Origin: an uncultured Alistipes sp.
GTDB lineage: Bacteria; Bacteroidota; Bacteroidia; Bacteroidales; Rikenellaceae
Direction: 5' to 3'
DNA length: 22,563 bases
Assembly (NCBI GenBank): GCA_900553175.1
Contig: USCH01000026.1
Span: forward strand, 1 to 22,563
Shown here: piece after piece, positions 5,569-12,111 of the stretch
How the letters are laid out: every line of letters starts with the position of its first letter
Position numbering within the stretch: position 1 is the stretch's first letter
Translations under genes and position numbers: made by a program
The notes under the pieces: model-generated
The model's input: only the letters and a program-made list of their open reading frames with translations
Databases searched by the model: none
What the model was told of the DNA's origin: nothing

Positions 5569-7023
5569 TTGCGCGGGGAGCTGAAAGAGAGAGTGGCGAG
5601 CGGCGTGGTCTGGTCCGTCGCCGAAAAGGTGGGCACGATGCTGTTGCAGGCGGTCGTGTCGGTGGTCGTGCTGCGCTTGCTGATGCCCGAGGATTACGGC
5701 GTGCTGGCGGTGCTGACCGCATTCAGCGCTTTCGCCCTGGTGGTGGTCGACAGCGGTTTCTCGCAGACGCTGATCCGCAAGGCGTCGCCGACGCAGGGTG
5801 AGTTCGATGCGGTTTTCCGCTTCAATGTCGTGTCGGCGGGGGTGCTTTACCTCGCGCTGACCGCACTCGCGCCCCGTGTGGCGGCCTATTATGCGATGCC
5901 CGAGCTGGCCCGGGTGGCTCCGGTGTTCTTCCTGCTGCTGCCCGTCAACGCCCTGTGCGTCATCCAGCAGACGATCTTCACGCGGCAGTTCCGTTTCGCA
6001 CTGCTGTCCAAAGTCTCCTTTGCGGCTTCGCTGGCGAGCGGTTTCGCCGCCGTGGCGATGGCTTTGGCCGGCTGCGGCGTCTGGAGTCTGGTCGCCCAGC
6101 GGGTGCTGCACATGGCCGTGAGGGCTCTGCTGCTGTGGCGGCTGAGCGACTGGCGGCCCGGGAGATCGTCCGAACGCCGTTTCGCGGCCTGGCGGCGTAT
6201 GGCGCCTTTCAGCCTGAGCCTGATGGCCTCCGACCTCATTTCGGCCCTTTACAACAAGATTCCGCAGCTGGTCATCGGACGCATCCGTTCGTCCGAGACG
6301 CTGGGCTATTTCGACCAGGCGCAGAAACTCAAGGACCTGCCTCTGGTTTCGGCGATGACCGCCGTGCAGGGGGTGATTTTCCCGGCTTTTTCGAAAATAT
6401 CGGACGACGGCCGCAAATTCGCCGAGAGCTACCGGCAGGTGCTTTCCGTCGTGGCCTATGTCTTCTGGCCCGTCATGCTGGGGCTGTCGGCCGTCTCCTA
6501 CGATCTGTTCGCGCAGGTGCTGGGCGAGAAATGGATGCCGACGGCCCCCTATTTCGAGGCGGCCTGTCTGGCGGGAATCTTCTATCCCGTCGCCATGACG
6601 GCCTACTGCGTGATGAAGGCTCGCTGCACGGGCACCCGGATCATCCGTCTGGAGCTGCTCAAGAAGGCCTTTATGACGGTCGTTTTCGCCGTGACCCTGC
6701 CGCGGAGCGTTCAGGCCGTGGTGTGGGGGCTGGTGGCCATCGCCGGTTTCGAGGCGGCGGTCAACCTCTGGGCTTCGGTGCGGGCGACGGAGCTGTCGGC
6801 CGGCCGCCTCGTGCGGACGCTGCTGCCCGTGGCGGCCGTGGCGGCGGCGATGTACGGGCTGGTGCGGCTGACGGGAGCGCTGCTCCCTGCGGACGGGTGG
6901 CTGCGGCTCGTGGCCGAGGTCGGCGCGGGTGCGGCGGCCTATGTGTCGCTGTCGGCTCTGTTCCGGATAGAGGCTTTCGGCGAATTGCGCGCCCTTGTGC
7001 GCAGGCAGTTCATGCGCTCCTGA
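5569..7023 (+). CDS. Polysaccharide/lipopolysaccharide flippase-like MOP-family transporter
   Basis: This is an integral membrane protein of about 484 residues with about 12 or more hydrophobic helices. It begins RGELKERVASGVVWSVAEK and contains LRLLMPEDYGVLAVLTAF (about 36-53) and YNKIPQLVIGRIRSSETLGYFDQAQKL (about 226-252). These are hallmarks of Wzx/RfbX-type lipid-linked oligosaccharide flippases of the MATE/MOP superfamily. The substrate is unknown, as no glycosyltransferase cluster adjoins it. No ATG precedes the conserved N-terminus. The TTG at 5569 gives the expected short start, with a GTG at 5593 as alternative. The frame is the same as pyk, separated only by its TGA and two codons. 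No terminator or promoter is seen between them, so coupling to pyk is likely. Confidence 0.85.
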   Translation: MRGELKERVASGVVWSVAEKVGTMLLQAVVSVVVLRLLMPEDYGVLAVLTAFSAFALVVVDSGFSQTLIRKASPTQGEFDAVFRFNVVSAGVLYLALTALAPRVAAYYAMPELARVAPVFFLLLPVNALCVIQQTIFTRQFRFALLSKVSFAASLASGFAAVAMALAGCGVWSLVAQRVLHMAVRALLLWRLSDWRPGRSSERRFAAWRRMAPFSLSLMASDLISALYNKIPQLVIGRIRSSETLGYFDQAQKLKDLPLVSAMTAVQGVIFPAFSKISDDGRKFAESYRQVLSVVAYVFWPVMLGLSAVSYDLFAQVLGEKWMPTAPYFEAACLAGIFYPVAMTAYCVMKARCTGTRIIRLELLKKAFMTVVFAVTLPRSVQAVVWGLVAIAGFEAAVNLWASVRATELSAGRLVRTLLPVAAVAAAMYGLVRLTGALLPADGWLRLVAEVGAGAAAYVSLSALFRIEAFGELRALVRRQFMRS

Positions 7024-7207
7024 CCGCAGGGAAGAGGTGCGGTGCGAAAACGAGCCTTGAACCGCCTCGGCATCCGCAAAATCCGGCCGCTCTTCCGCAC
7101 CGTTCTCCCCGTCCGCCCTCCGACACTCCGGCCCCGGTCTTCCGGAGACGGACAAAAAAACCGTCAATTCGGGCATCGGAGCGATCAATGCGTAACCATT
7201 TTTTGCG
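7024..7207. other. Intergenic region after the flippase gene, nothing definite
   Basis: No convincing gene or clear terminator is seen. A weak GC-rich hairpin (GTCT/AGAC around TCCGG near 7138-7150) precedes a 7-A run. A CGCCTCGGCA at 7063-7072 matches the repeat-family block, but without its partner block or stems. Fluoride-riboswitch signatures were sought before crcB and not found. Confidence 0.4.
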
Positions 7208-7215
7208 TATATTTG
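7208..7215 (+). promoter_or_regulatory. -7 box of the crcB-ackA transcript
   Basis: TATATTTG matches TAnnTTTG and lies 32 bases before the crcB ATG, the same distance as at hpt and aroQ. No clear -33 TTTG was found at the 15-base spacing. Confidence 0.65.
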
Positions 7216-7247
7216 CAGAAGTGTAAAAAAACGCCTACATTTATCTT

Positions 7248-7619
7248 ATGATTCGCGATCTGATAGCCGTAGCCTGCGGAGGAGCTCTGGGCAGCATGGC
7301 CCGCTACCTCATTGCGGGCTGCACGCTGGGAGGCATGACGTGGTGGGGTTTCCCCGCCGGAACGTTCGCGGTCAATGCCGTAGGCTCGCTGCTGATCGGC
7401 ATCCTGGCCCGGACGCTCCCGACATCGCCGCTCCAGCTGCTGCTCGTCACGGGCTTCTGCGGCGGATTCACCACCTTCTCCGCCTTTTCGGCCGAGACCG
7501 CGGGGCTGCTGCGTCAGGGATGCTGGGGCACGGCGGCGCTCTACGCGCTGCTGAGCGTCGTCGTATGCACGGGATTCGCCGCGCTGGGCTTCTGTTCGGG
7601 AAATTTTTTCAGACATTAA
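7248..7619 (+). CDS. crcB: Fluoride ion transporter CrcB/Fluc
   Basis: Fluc proteins are small dual-topology membrane channels that export fluoride as dimers. The 123-residue protein has four hydrophobic helices. Family motifs are GGALGSMARY (11-20), GTFAVNAVGSLLIG (38-51, pore Asn43) and GFCGGFTTFSAFSAE (69-83), which carries the conserved GGxTTFSxFS phenylalanines. The length is typical. The start follows the TATATTTG box by 32 bp. ackA begins 16 bp after its stop, an unusual partner suggesting cotranscription. No fluoride riboswitch is recognisable in the 32-base leader, so regulation by fluoride is not supported by the sequence. Confidence 0.94.
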   Translation: MIRDLIAVACGGALGSMARYLIAGCTLGGMTWWGFPAGTFAVNAVGSLLIGILARTLPTSPLQLLLVTGFCGGFTTFSAFSAETAGLLRQGCWGTAALYALLSVVVCTGFAALGFCSGNFFRH

Positions 7620-7635
7620 TCAAGCATACAGGACA

Positions 7636-8838
7636 ATGGTTATTTTGGTACTCAACTGCGGTTCGTCGTCGATCAAATATCAGGTGATCGACATGGAGGC
7701 CGCATCGAGCGCACTGCTCGCAAAAGGACTCGTCGACCGCATCGGCCTGCCGGAAGGCGAACTCACCCACAAACCCGTCGGCAAGGAGCCGTTCTCGCTG
7801 CGCCAGCCCATCCCCGACCATACGACGGGCATCCAGCTGGTGATGCAGGCCCTCACCGACCCGCAGCACGGCGTCATCGCATCGCTCGGCGAACTGAAGG
7901 CCGTCGGCCACCGCGTGGCCCACGGCGGCGAATTCTTCCCCCAGAGCTGCGTGGTCGACGAAGAGGTGAAGGAGAAGATCCGTTCGCTCTGCCAGATCGC
8001 GCCGCTGCACAACCCCGCCAGCCTCGAAGGCATCCGCGCCATCGACCGGGTGCTGCCCGGCGTGCCCCAGGTGACGGTCTTCGACACCTCGTTCCACCAG
8101 ACCATTCCGGCCGTGAACTACCTGTTCGCCCTGCCCTACGAATACTACGAGAAATACCGCGTGCGCAAATACGGATTCCACGGCACCAGCCACAAATACG
8201 TGGCCCGCAAGGGCGCCGAGCTGGCCGGACTCGACGTCGACCGCGCGAAGATCATCACCTGCCACATCGGCAACGGAGCCTCGGTGACCGCCATTCTCGA
8301 CGGCAAATCCTACGACACCTCGATGGGTTTCTCGCCGCTGGACGGTCTGGTAATGGGCACGCGCTGCGGCCAGGTGGACGCCAGCGCCATCACCTTCATC
8401 GGCGACAAGGAGGGCATGAGCTACGCCGAAGTCGACACGATGATGAACAAGAAGTCGGGCGTGCTGGGTCTGACGGGCATTTCGAGCGACATGCGCGACA
8501 TCGACCGCGCCTACGACGAGGGCAACCCCCGCGCCATCCTCGCACGCGACATGTACTACGGCCGCATCAAGAAGTTCGTGGGTCAGTACGCAGCCGAGAT
8601 GGGCGGCGTCGACCTGATCGTCTTCACGGGCGGCGTGGGCGAAAATTCGTGCGAGATGCGCGAGACGGTCTGCTCGGGTCTGGAGTTCATGGGCGTGGAG
8701 TTCGACCGCGCAGCCAACCGGGGCGCCCGCGGCGTCGACAAGATTCTCTCGGCTCCGGCCTCGAAGGTCAAGGTCGCCGTCGTGGCCACCGACGAGGAGC
8801 TGATGATCGCCACCGACACCTATAACCTGGTGAAATAG
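7636..8838 (+). CDS. ackA: Acetate kinase
   Basis: AckA converts acetyl phosphate and ADP to acetate and ATP, the substrate-level phosphorylation step of acetate fermentation. The 400-residue length is standard. Signature VLNCGSSSIKYQV (5-17, N7), GHRVAHGGE (91-99, R93), VFDTSFHQTIP (148-158, D150 and H154), YGFHGTSHKYV (179-189, H182), MGTRCGQVD (240-248, R243), FTGGVGENS and the C-terminal ATDEELMIA (Mg-binding Glu) are all present. Its paralogous superfamily member buk lies 1.1 kb downstream with ptb between. No phosphotransacetylase gene (pta) adjoins it here; it may be elsewhere, or Ptb may supply acyl phosphates. Confidence 0.97.
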   Translation: MVILVLNCGSSSIKYQVIDMEAASSALLAKGLVDRIGLPEGELTHKPVGKEPFSLRQPIPDHTTGIQLVMQALTDPQHGVIASLGELKAVGHRVAHGGEFFPQSCVVDEEVKEKIRSLCQIAPLHNPASLEGIRAIDRVLPGVPQVTVFDTSFHQTIPAVNYLFALPYEYYEKYRVRKYGFHGTSHKYVARKGAELAGLDVDRAKIITCHIGNGASVTAILDGKSYDTSMGFSPLDGLVMGTRCGQVDASAITFIGDKEGMSYAEVDTMMNKKSGVLGLTGISSDMRDIDRAYDEGNPRAILARDMYYGRIKKFVGQYAAEMGGVDLIVFTGGVGENSCEMRETVCSGLEFMGVEFDRAANRGARGVDKILSAPASKVKVAVVATDEELMIATDTYNLVK

Positions 8839-8981
8839 GACCGGAGCCTGCGGACGGTACGCACCCGGTGCGGGCCTCCGCGGCAGGAGGCTGCGGCCCG
8901 CCAGCCCGAAGGCCGGCAGACGGTGCGGCCCGAGGGCGGAAACCGATTGTTCGAACAAACGATTAAAACATCCATACAACC
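8839..8981. promoter_or_regulatory. Structured ackA-ptb spacer with hairpins and a 12-bp palindrome
   Basis: This 143-bp spacer holds CGCACC-C-GGTGCG (8861-8873), GCCTCC/GGAGGC around six bases (8874-8891), and the perfect palindrome TTGTTCGAACAA (8947-8958), which lies 23 bp before the ptb ATG. No TAnnTTTG box is visible. The GC hairpins may set mRNA stability or partial termination, and the AT-centred palindrome could be an operator. Both roles are inference. Confidence 0.4.
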
Positions 8982-9887
8982 ATGATTCAACATCTTACGG
9001 AAATCGTCGAGGAGGCGAGGAAGAAAGGCAGAAAACGTCTGGCCGTGGCCTACGGTCAGGATTCGCATACGATCGAGGCCGTTTACGAGGCCTACCGCGA
9101 AGGATTGGTCGAAGCGACGCTCTTCGGCGAGCGGAAGGTCATCGAAGAGGTGTGCGGCCAGCTGGGCATCGACGCCTCGGTGTTCCGCATCGTCGACGAA
9201 AGGAGCGACGTCAAATGCGTGTCGCAGGCCGTGGCCGCCGTCGTGGCGGGCGAGGCCGACGTTCTGATGAAAGGTCTGGTCTCGACCGACAAGTACATGC
9301 GCGGCATCCTCAACAAGGAGGCCGGGCTCTTCCCGCCGAAGGGCGTGCTGAGCCACGTCTCGATCTCGGAAATGTCGTGCTACCACAAGCTGCTCATCAT
9401 GTCCGACGTGGCGGTGATTCCGCTGCCCGACTTCAAGCAGAAGATGAAGCAGATCGGCTATCTGGCCGAAACGGCGCGGCTGCTGGGCATCGAAAAGCCC
9501 AAGATCGCCTGCATCGCCCCTTCGGAGCAGGTGCTGCCCAACGTGATCTCCTCGTCGGAGGGAGCCCTGCTGGCCAAGATGGGCGACCGCGGTCAGCTCG
9601 GCAATGTCGTCGTCGACGGACCGCTGTCGCTCGACGTCGCCCTCTTCAAGGAGGTCGCCGAGCACAAGAAGGTCAAGGGATCGGCCGTTGCGGGCGACGC
9701 GGACTGTCTGCTCTTCCCCAACATCGAGTCGGCCAACGTCTTCTTCAAGTCGACGACCCACCTGTGCGGCGGCGAACTGGCCGCCATGGTCATGGGCACG
9801 AAGGTTCCGTGCGTGCTCACCTCGCGCGGCGACAGCAGCAGGACCAAACTCTACTCGATCGCCCTGGCCTGCCTGGCAGCCAAATAG
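8982..9887 (+). CDS. ptb: Phosphate butyryltransferase-like phosphotransacylase
   Basis: Ptb-type enzymes exchange CoA for phosphate on butyryl-CoA or branched and other short acyl-CoAs, producing acyl phosphate for the kinase. The 301-residue length matches Ptb and is shorter than many Pta proteins. Visible features are RLAVAYGQDSHTIEAV (19-34), GEADVLMKGLVSTDKYMRGIL (about 89-109), GVLSHVSISEM, and VLPNVISSSEGALLAKMGDRGQLGNVVVDGPLSLDVAL, a PTA_PTB-family substrate region. The FKSTTHLCGGELAAMVMG C-terminal block is also typical. It lies 39 bp before buk, the classic ptb-buk order. Actual acyl specificity cannot be read from sequence. Confidence 0.9.
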   Translation: MIQHLTEIVEEARKKGRKRLAVAYGQDSHTIEAVYEAYREGLVEATLFGERKVIEEVCGQLGIDASVFRIVDERSDVKCVSQAVAAVVAGEADVLMKGLVSTDKYMRGILNKEAGLFPPKGVLSHVSISEMSCYHKLLIMSDVAVIPLPDFKQKMKQIGYLAETARLLGIEKPKIACIAPSEQVLPNVISSSEGALLAKMGDRGQLGNVVVDGPLSLDVALFKEVAEHKKVKGSAVAGDADCLLFPNIESANVFFKSTTHLCGGELAAMVMGTKVPCVLTSRGDSSRTKLYSIALACLAAK

Positions 9888-9926
9888 CATAGCCCGCAAG
9901 GGCCCGAACTACGAACCGAGAAACCT

Positions 9927-10994
9927 ATGAGCCATACTATACTGACCATCAACCCCGGTTCCACCTCCACCAAGATCGCCGTTTACGAAGACGAGCGTTC
10001 CTTGTGGGAAACGACTCTGAAGCACGACGCCGGAGAGCTGGCGGGCTTCGCGGATGTCATCGAACAACTCGACTGGCGCCGGGGACTCATTCTTGCGGCG
10101 CTTCGCGACAACGGATTCGACCTCAAAACCCTGTCGGCCGTCATCGGACGGGGCGGACTGATCCGCCCCGTGCCCGCGGGCGTCTACGAGGTCAATTCGC
10201 GCATGCGGTACGACCTGCGCAACGCCAAAATGAGGCACGCCTGCAATCTGGGCGGACTTCTGGCCGCCCAGATCGCCCACATGGCCGGTGTCAAGGCCTA
10301 CATCGCCGATCCTCCCGTCGTCGACGAGATGGACGATGCGGCCCGCATCACAGGCATGCCCATGGCGCCCCGCCGGCCGATCTTCCATGCGCTGAACCAG
10401 AAAGCCATCGTCCGGCGCCACTGCCGGCGCGAGGGGCTGGACTACGAGCGGATAAACCTGATCGTCGCCCACATGGGCGGCGGCATCTCGGTGGCCATCC
10501 ACAGGCAGGGCCGCATCGCCGACGTGAACAACGCACTCGACGGCGACGGTCCGTTCGCCCCCGACCGGGCGGGCAGCCTCCCCACCAGCGAGCTGATCAA
10601 AATCTGCTACTCGGGACAGTACACCCGCGAGGAGCTGCTCCGCTACGTATCGAGCCGGGGCGGTCTGGTCGCCCTGCTGGGCACCAACTCGGTGGTGGAG
10701 GTCATGGAACGCATCGACCGGGGCGACGAACGCGCCGTGAAGATGCTGGATGCCATGTGCTACAACGTCGCCAAGCAGATCGGCGGACTGGCGGCCGCTC
10801 TCAGCGGCCGCGTGGACGGCATCCTGCTCACCGGAGGCATCGCGTACAGCCAGCGGGTGACCGACTACATCCGCGACCACTGCTCGTTCATCGCGCCCGT
10901 GACGGTCTATCCGGGCGAAAACGAACTGGAGTCGCTGGCGCTCAACGCCCTGATGGTTCTCCGCGGCGAAACGGAGGCGAAGAGGTACGTCTGA
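9927..10994 (+). CDS. buk: Butyrate kinase family protein
   Basis: Buk phosphorylates ADP from butyryl (or branched acyl) phosphate, releasing the acid. The 355-residue protein, in the ASKHA acetokinase superfamily, begins TILTINPGSTSTKIAVYED (INPGSTSTK at 8-16). It contains AVIGRGGLIRPVPAGVY, VDEMDDAARITGMP, AHMGGGISVAIHRQGRIADVNNAL and GILLTGGIAYS, all Buk landmarks. The length is normal. It sits 39 bp after ptb. A nine-C run and a long hairpin follow its stop. Butyryl-CoA-forming genes are not in the window, so the in vivo substrate could instead be isobutyrate or isovalerate from amino-acid fermentation. That alternative is inference. Confidence 0.93.
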   Translation: MSHTILTINPGSTSTKIAVYEDERSLWETTLKHDAGELAGFADVIEQLDWRRGLILAALRDNGFDLKTLSAVIGRGGLIRPVPAGVYEVNSRMRYDLRNAKMRHACNLGGLLAAQIAHMAGVKAYIADPPVVDEMDDAARITGMPMAPRRPIFHALNQKAIVRRHCRREGLDYERINLIVAHMGGGISVAIHRQGRIADVNNALDGDGPFAPDRAGSLPTSELIKICYSGQYTREELLRYVSSRGGLVALLGTNSVVEVMERIDRGDERAVKMLDAMCYNVAKQIGGLAAALSGRVDGILLTGGIAYSQRVTDYIRDHCSFIAPVTVYPGENELESLALNALMVLRGETEAKRYV

Positions 10995-11016
10995 CCCCCC
11001 CCCGCCGCTCGACGAA

Positions 11017-11048
11017 ATGCTCCCCGGTGCTCAAGCACCGGGGAGCGT
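11017..11048. terminator. Long GC hairpin between buk and the response regulator
   Basis: GCTCCCCGGTGC (11019-11030) pairs perfectly with GCACCGGGGAGC (11035-11046) around TCAA, extendable at the base with a T-G wobble. It lies 22 bp after the buk stop, between convergent genes. No proper T-run follows on either strand, so it may end both transcripts or protect 3' ends. Confidence 0.6.
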
Positions 11049-11060
11049 TCGCTTTCGCGC

Positions 11061-11123
11061 ACCGTTTCTCGCCTCGGCATAGTCCGTGCGGGCACGGCTC
11101 TGCCCTCGGCTTATCGAAACGGT
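11061..11123. repeat. Palindromic element, copy C1
   Basis: Outer arms are ACCGTTTC (11061-11068) and GAAACGGT (11116-11123). The inner hairpin is GCATAG (11077-11082), bulged T (11083), CCGTGC (11084-11089), loop GG, GCACGG (11092-11097), CTCTGC (11098-11103). One inner pair is mismatched (T/C). Segment lengths equal those of the copy at 3531-3593. Confidence 0.8.
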
Positions 11124-11135
11124 TCGCTTTCGCGC

Positions 11136-11198
11136 ACCGTTTCTCGCCTCGGCATAGCCTGTGCGGGCACGGCTCCGCCCTCGGCTTATCGAAACGGT
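11136..11198. repeat. Palindromic element, copy C2
   Basis: It has the same layout as C1 shifted by 75 bp. The bulge is C, one inner position gives a T-G wobble when read as + strand RNA, and CTCCGC replaces CTCTGC in the distal arm. Confidence 0.75.
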
Positions 11199-11210
11199 TC
11201 GCTTTCGCGC

Positions 11211-11273
11211 ACCGTTTCCCGCCTCGGCATAGCCCGTGCGGGCACGGCTCTGCCCTCGGCTTATCGAAACGGT
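11211..11273. repeat. Palindromic element, copy C3 (overlaps the regulator's 3' end)
   Basis: It has the same layout, with bulge C and the CCGTGC/GCACGG core intact. The right block TTATCGAAACGGT contains the regulator stop codon (TAA on the minus strand, 11261-11263) and its last four codons. Confidence 0.78.
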
Positions 11274-11929
11274 TCGAATTTGTAGCCCATGCCCTTGACG
11301 GTGACGATGTGCCGCTCGCCGATCTTCTGACGCAGTTTGCGGATGTGGACGTCGATCGTGCGGTCGCCGACGACCACTTCGCTGCCCCAGACCTTGGTGT
11401 AGATCTCCTCGCGCGTGACGAGTTTGCCGGGAGTCGAAGCCAGCAGGTCGAGCAGGGCGAACTCCTTGCGGGGCAGGACGATCTCCTGTCCGTTGCAGCG
11501 CACCGTGAAGCGCTCCCGGTCGACGGAAATCCCCTCCGCGGGGGTGGGGTCGTCGGCGTCGATGCGCTTGAGGATGGCCCGGATGCGGCTTTTGAGCAGT
11601 TTCATCTGGATGGGCTTGACCAGATAGTCGTCGGCGCCGACGCCGAAGCCCGAGAGCTGCTGCTCCTCCTCGCCCAGGGCCGAGAGGAAGACCACCATCG
11701 TGTCGCGCAGCTGCGGATCGCGGCGGATGGCGCGGCAGGTTTCGGCCCCGTCCATGACGGGCATCATCCGGTCCAGCAGGATCAGATGGGGCCGGCACGA
11801 GGCGGCCGTGCGCAGCGCTTCGGCTCCGTTCTGGGCCGTGAAAACCTCGTAACCCTCCTTGAGAAGGTTGTAGCGGACGAATTCGAGAATGTCTACTTCG
11901 TCGTCGACCAGCAGAATGCGGTGTTTCAT
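11261..11929 (-). CDS. OmpR/PhoB-family response regulator, no partner kinase adjacent
   Basis: This 222-residue two-domain transcription regulator has a receiver domain at about residues 1-118, with the acidic pocket D9/D10, phospho-acceptor D53 in LILLDRMMPVMDG, S83 and K105 (DDYLVKPI). A winged-helix DNA-binding domain at about 125-220 has TREEIYTKVWG and the recognition-helix stretch DRTIDVHIRKLRQKIGERHIVTVKGMGYKFE. The MKHRILLVDDE start at 11929 is chosen because homology begins there, although the frame continues upstream. It resembles PhoB/PhoP-type regulators of Bacteroidetes. No histidine kinase flanks it in the window. The stop codon lies inside the third 75-bp repeat. The next gene upstream is divergent. 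Confidence 0.92.
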   Translation of the reverse strand: MKHRILLVDDEVDILEFVRYNLLKEGYEVFTAQNGAEALRTAASCRPHLILLDRMMPVMDGAETCRAIRRDPQLRDTMVVFLSALGEEEQQLSGFGVGADDYLVKPIQMKLLKSRIRAILKRIDADDPTPAEGISVDRERFTVRCNGQEIVLPRKEFALLDLLASTPGKLVTREEIYTKVWGSEVVVGDRTIDVHIRKLRQKIGERHIVTVKGMGYKFEPFR

Positions 11930-12004
11930 GACGTGTTGCGGTTGGATGGGGGCGTCCGGCACCGGTGCCGGGGTGCACGGCTTTTGCGCGGGCCGTTGCG
12001 TTGG

Positions 12005-12012
12005 CGAAGATA
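12005..12012 (-). promoter_or_regulatory. Possible -7 box of the response regulator gene
   Basis: On the minus strand this reads TATCTTCG, one base off TAnnTTTG, about 75 bases before the ATG at 11929. No well-placed -33 motif was seen. The call is tentative. Confidence 0.35.
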
Positions 12013-12055
12013 GCAAATTTCCCGCGAAATCGTTCGGCGGCCCGGGAAAAATGGT

Positions 12056-12063
12056 TATATTTG
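12056..12063 (+). promoter_or_regulatory. -7 box of the DUF349-pyrG-yidC operon
   Basis: TATATTTG matches TAnnTTTG and is 48 bases before the ATG at 12112. It is divergent from the response regulator. No clear -33 TTTG is present. Confidence 0.65.
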
Positions 12064-12111
12064 CGAGATTTATGTACTCCCGCATGGCGGGAATCCGAAA
12101 AAAGTATCGAG

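Larger units (their letters stand above)
11047..11276. repeat. 75-bp tandem repeat, three copies plus 5 bp, of the palindromic family
   Basis: Units lie at 11047-11121, 11122-11196 and 11197-11271, with GTTCG at 11272-11276 starting a fourth. They differ at only a few positions (11068-11103 and equivalents). Each contains ACCGTTTC, CGCCTCGGCA, an inner hairpin, GCCCTCGGCTTATCG and GAAACGGT. The array overlaps the last codons and stop of the minus-strand regulator gene at 11261-11276, so each unit carries a copy of that gene tail (codons for Glu-Pro-Phe-Arg-stop on the minus strand). Confidence 0.92.

Noticed and set aside
5555..5584. ATG at 5555 as the start of the flippase gene
   Set aside because: It is in a different frame and hits a stop after nine codons; the conserved N-terminus is in the frame of the TTG at 5569.
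7063..7072. An extra CGCCTCGGCA block that could be another palindromic-element copy
   Set aside because: The partner block CTCGGCTTAT, the hairpin and the outer arms are all missing at the expected spacing; it is probably chance in GC-rich DNA.
3613..7188. A very long open frame (over 1,100 codons) on the minus strand opposite aroQ, pyk and the flippase
   Set aside because: Its protein is rich in His, Arg, Gly and Asp with no recognisable domain, and it lies fully antisense to three well-identified genes. Long antisense frames are expected in GC-rich coding DNA.
7216..7247. Fluoride (crcB-motif) riboswitch before crcB
   Set aside because: The leader from the -7 box to ATG is only 32 bases and A-rich, and I see no conserved crcB-motif segments there or further upstream.
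10995..11003. Nine-C run right after the buk stop (and an 8-G run at 685-692) as phase-variation tracts
   Set aside because: Both lie outside coding regions and not between promoter boxes, so slippage would not obviously switch any gene.
11047..11276. The tandem array as a CRISPR or as a coding repeat protein
   Set aside because: Units are contiguous with no unique spacers, and no cas genes are near. The frames open through it lack starts and reflect only the multiple-of-3 period.
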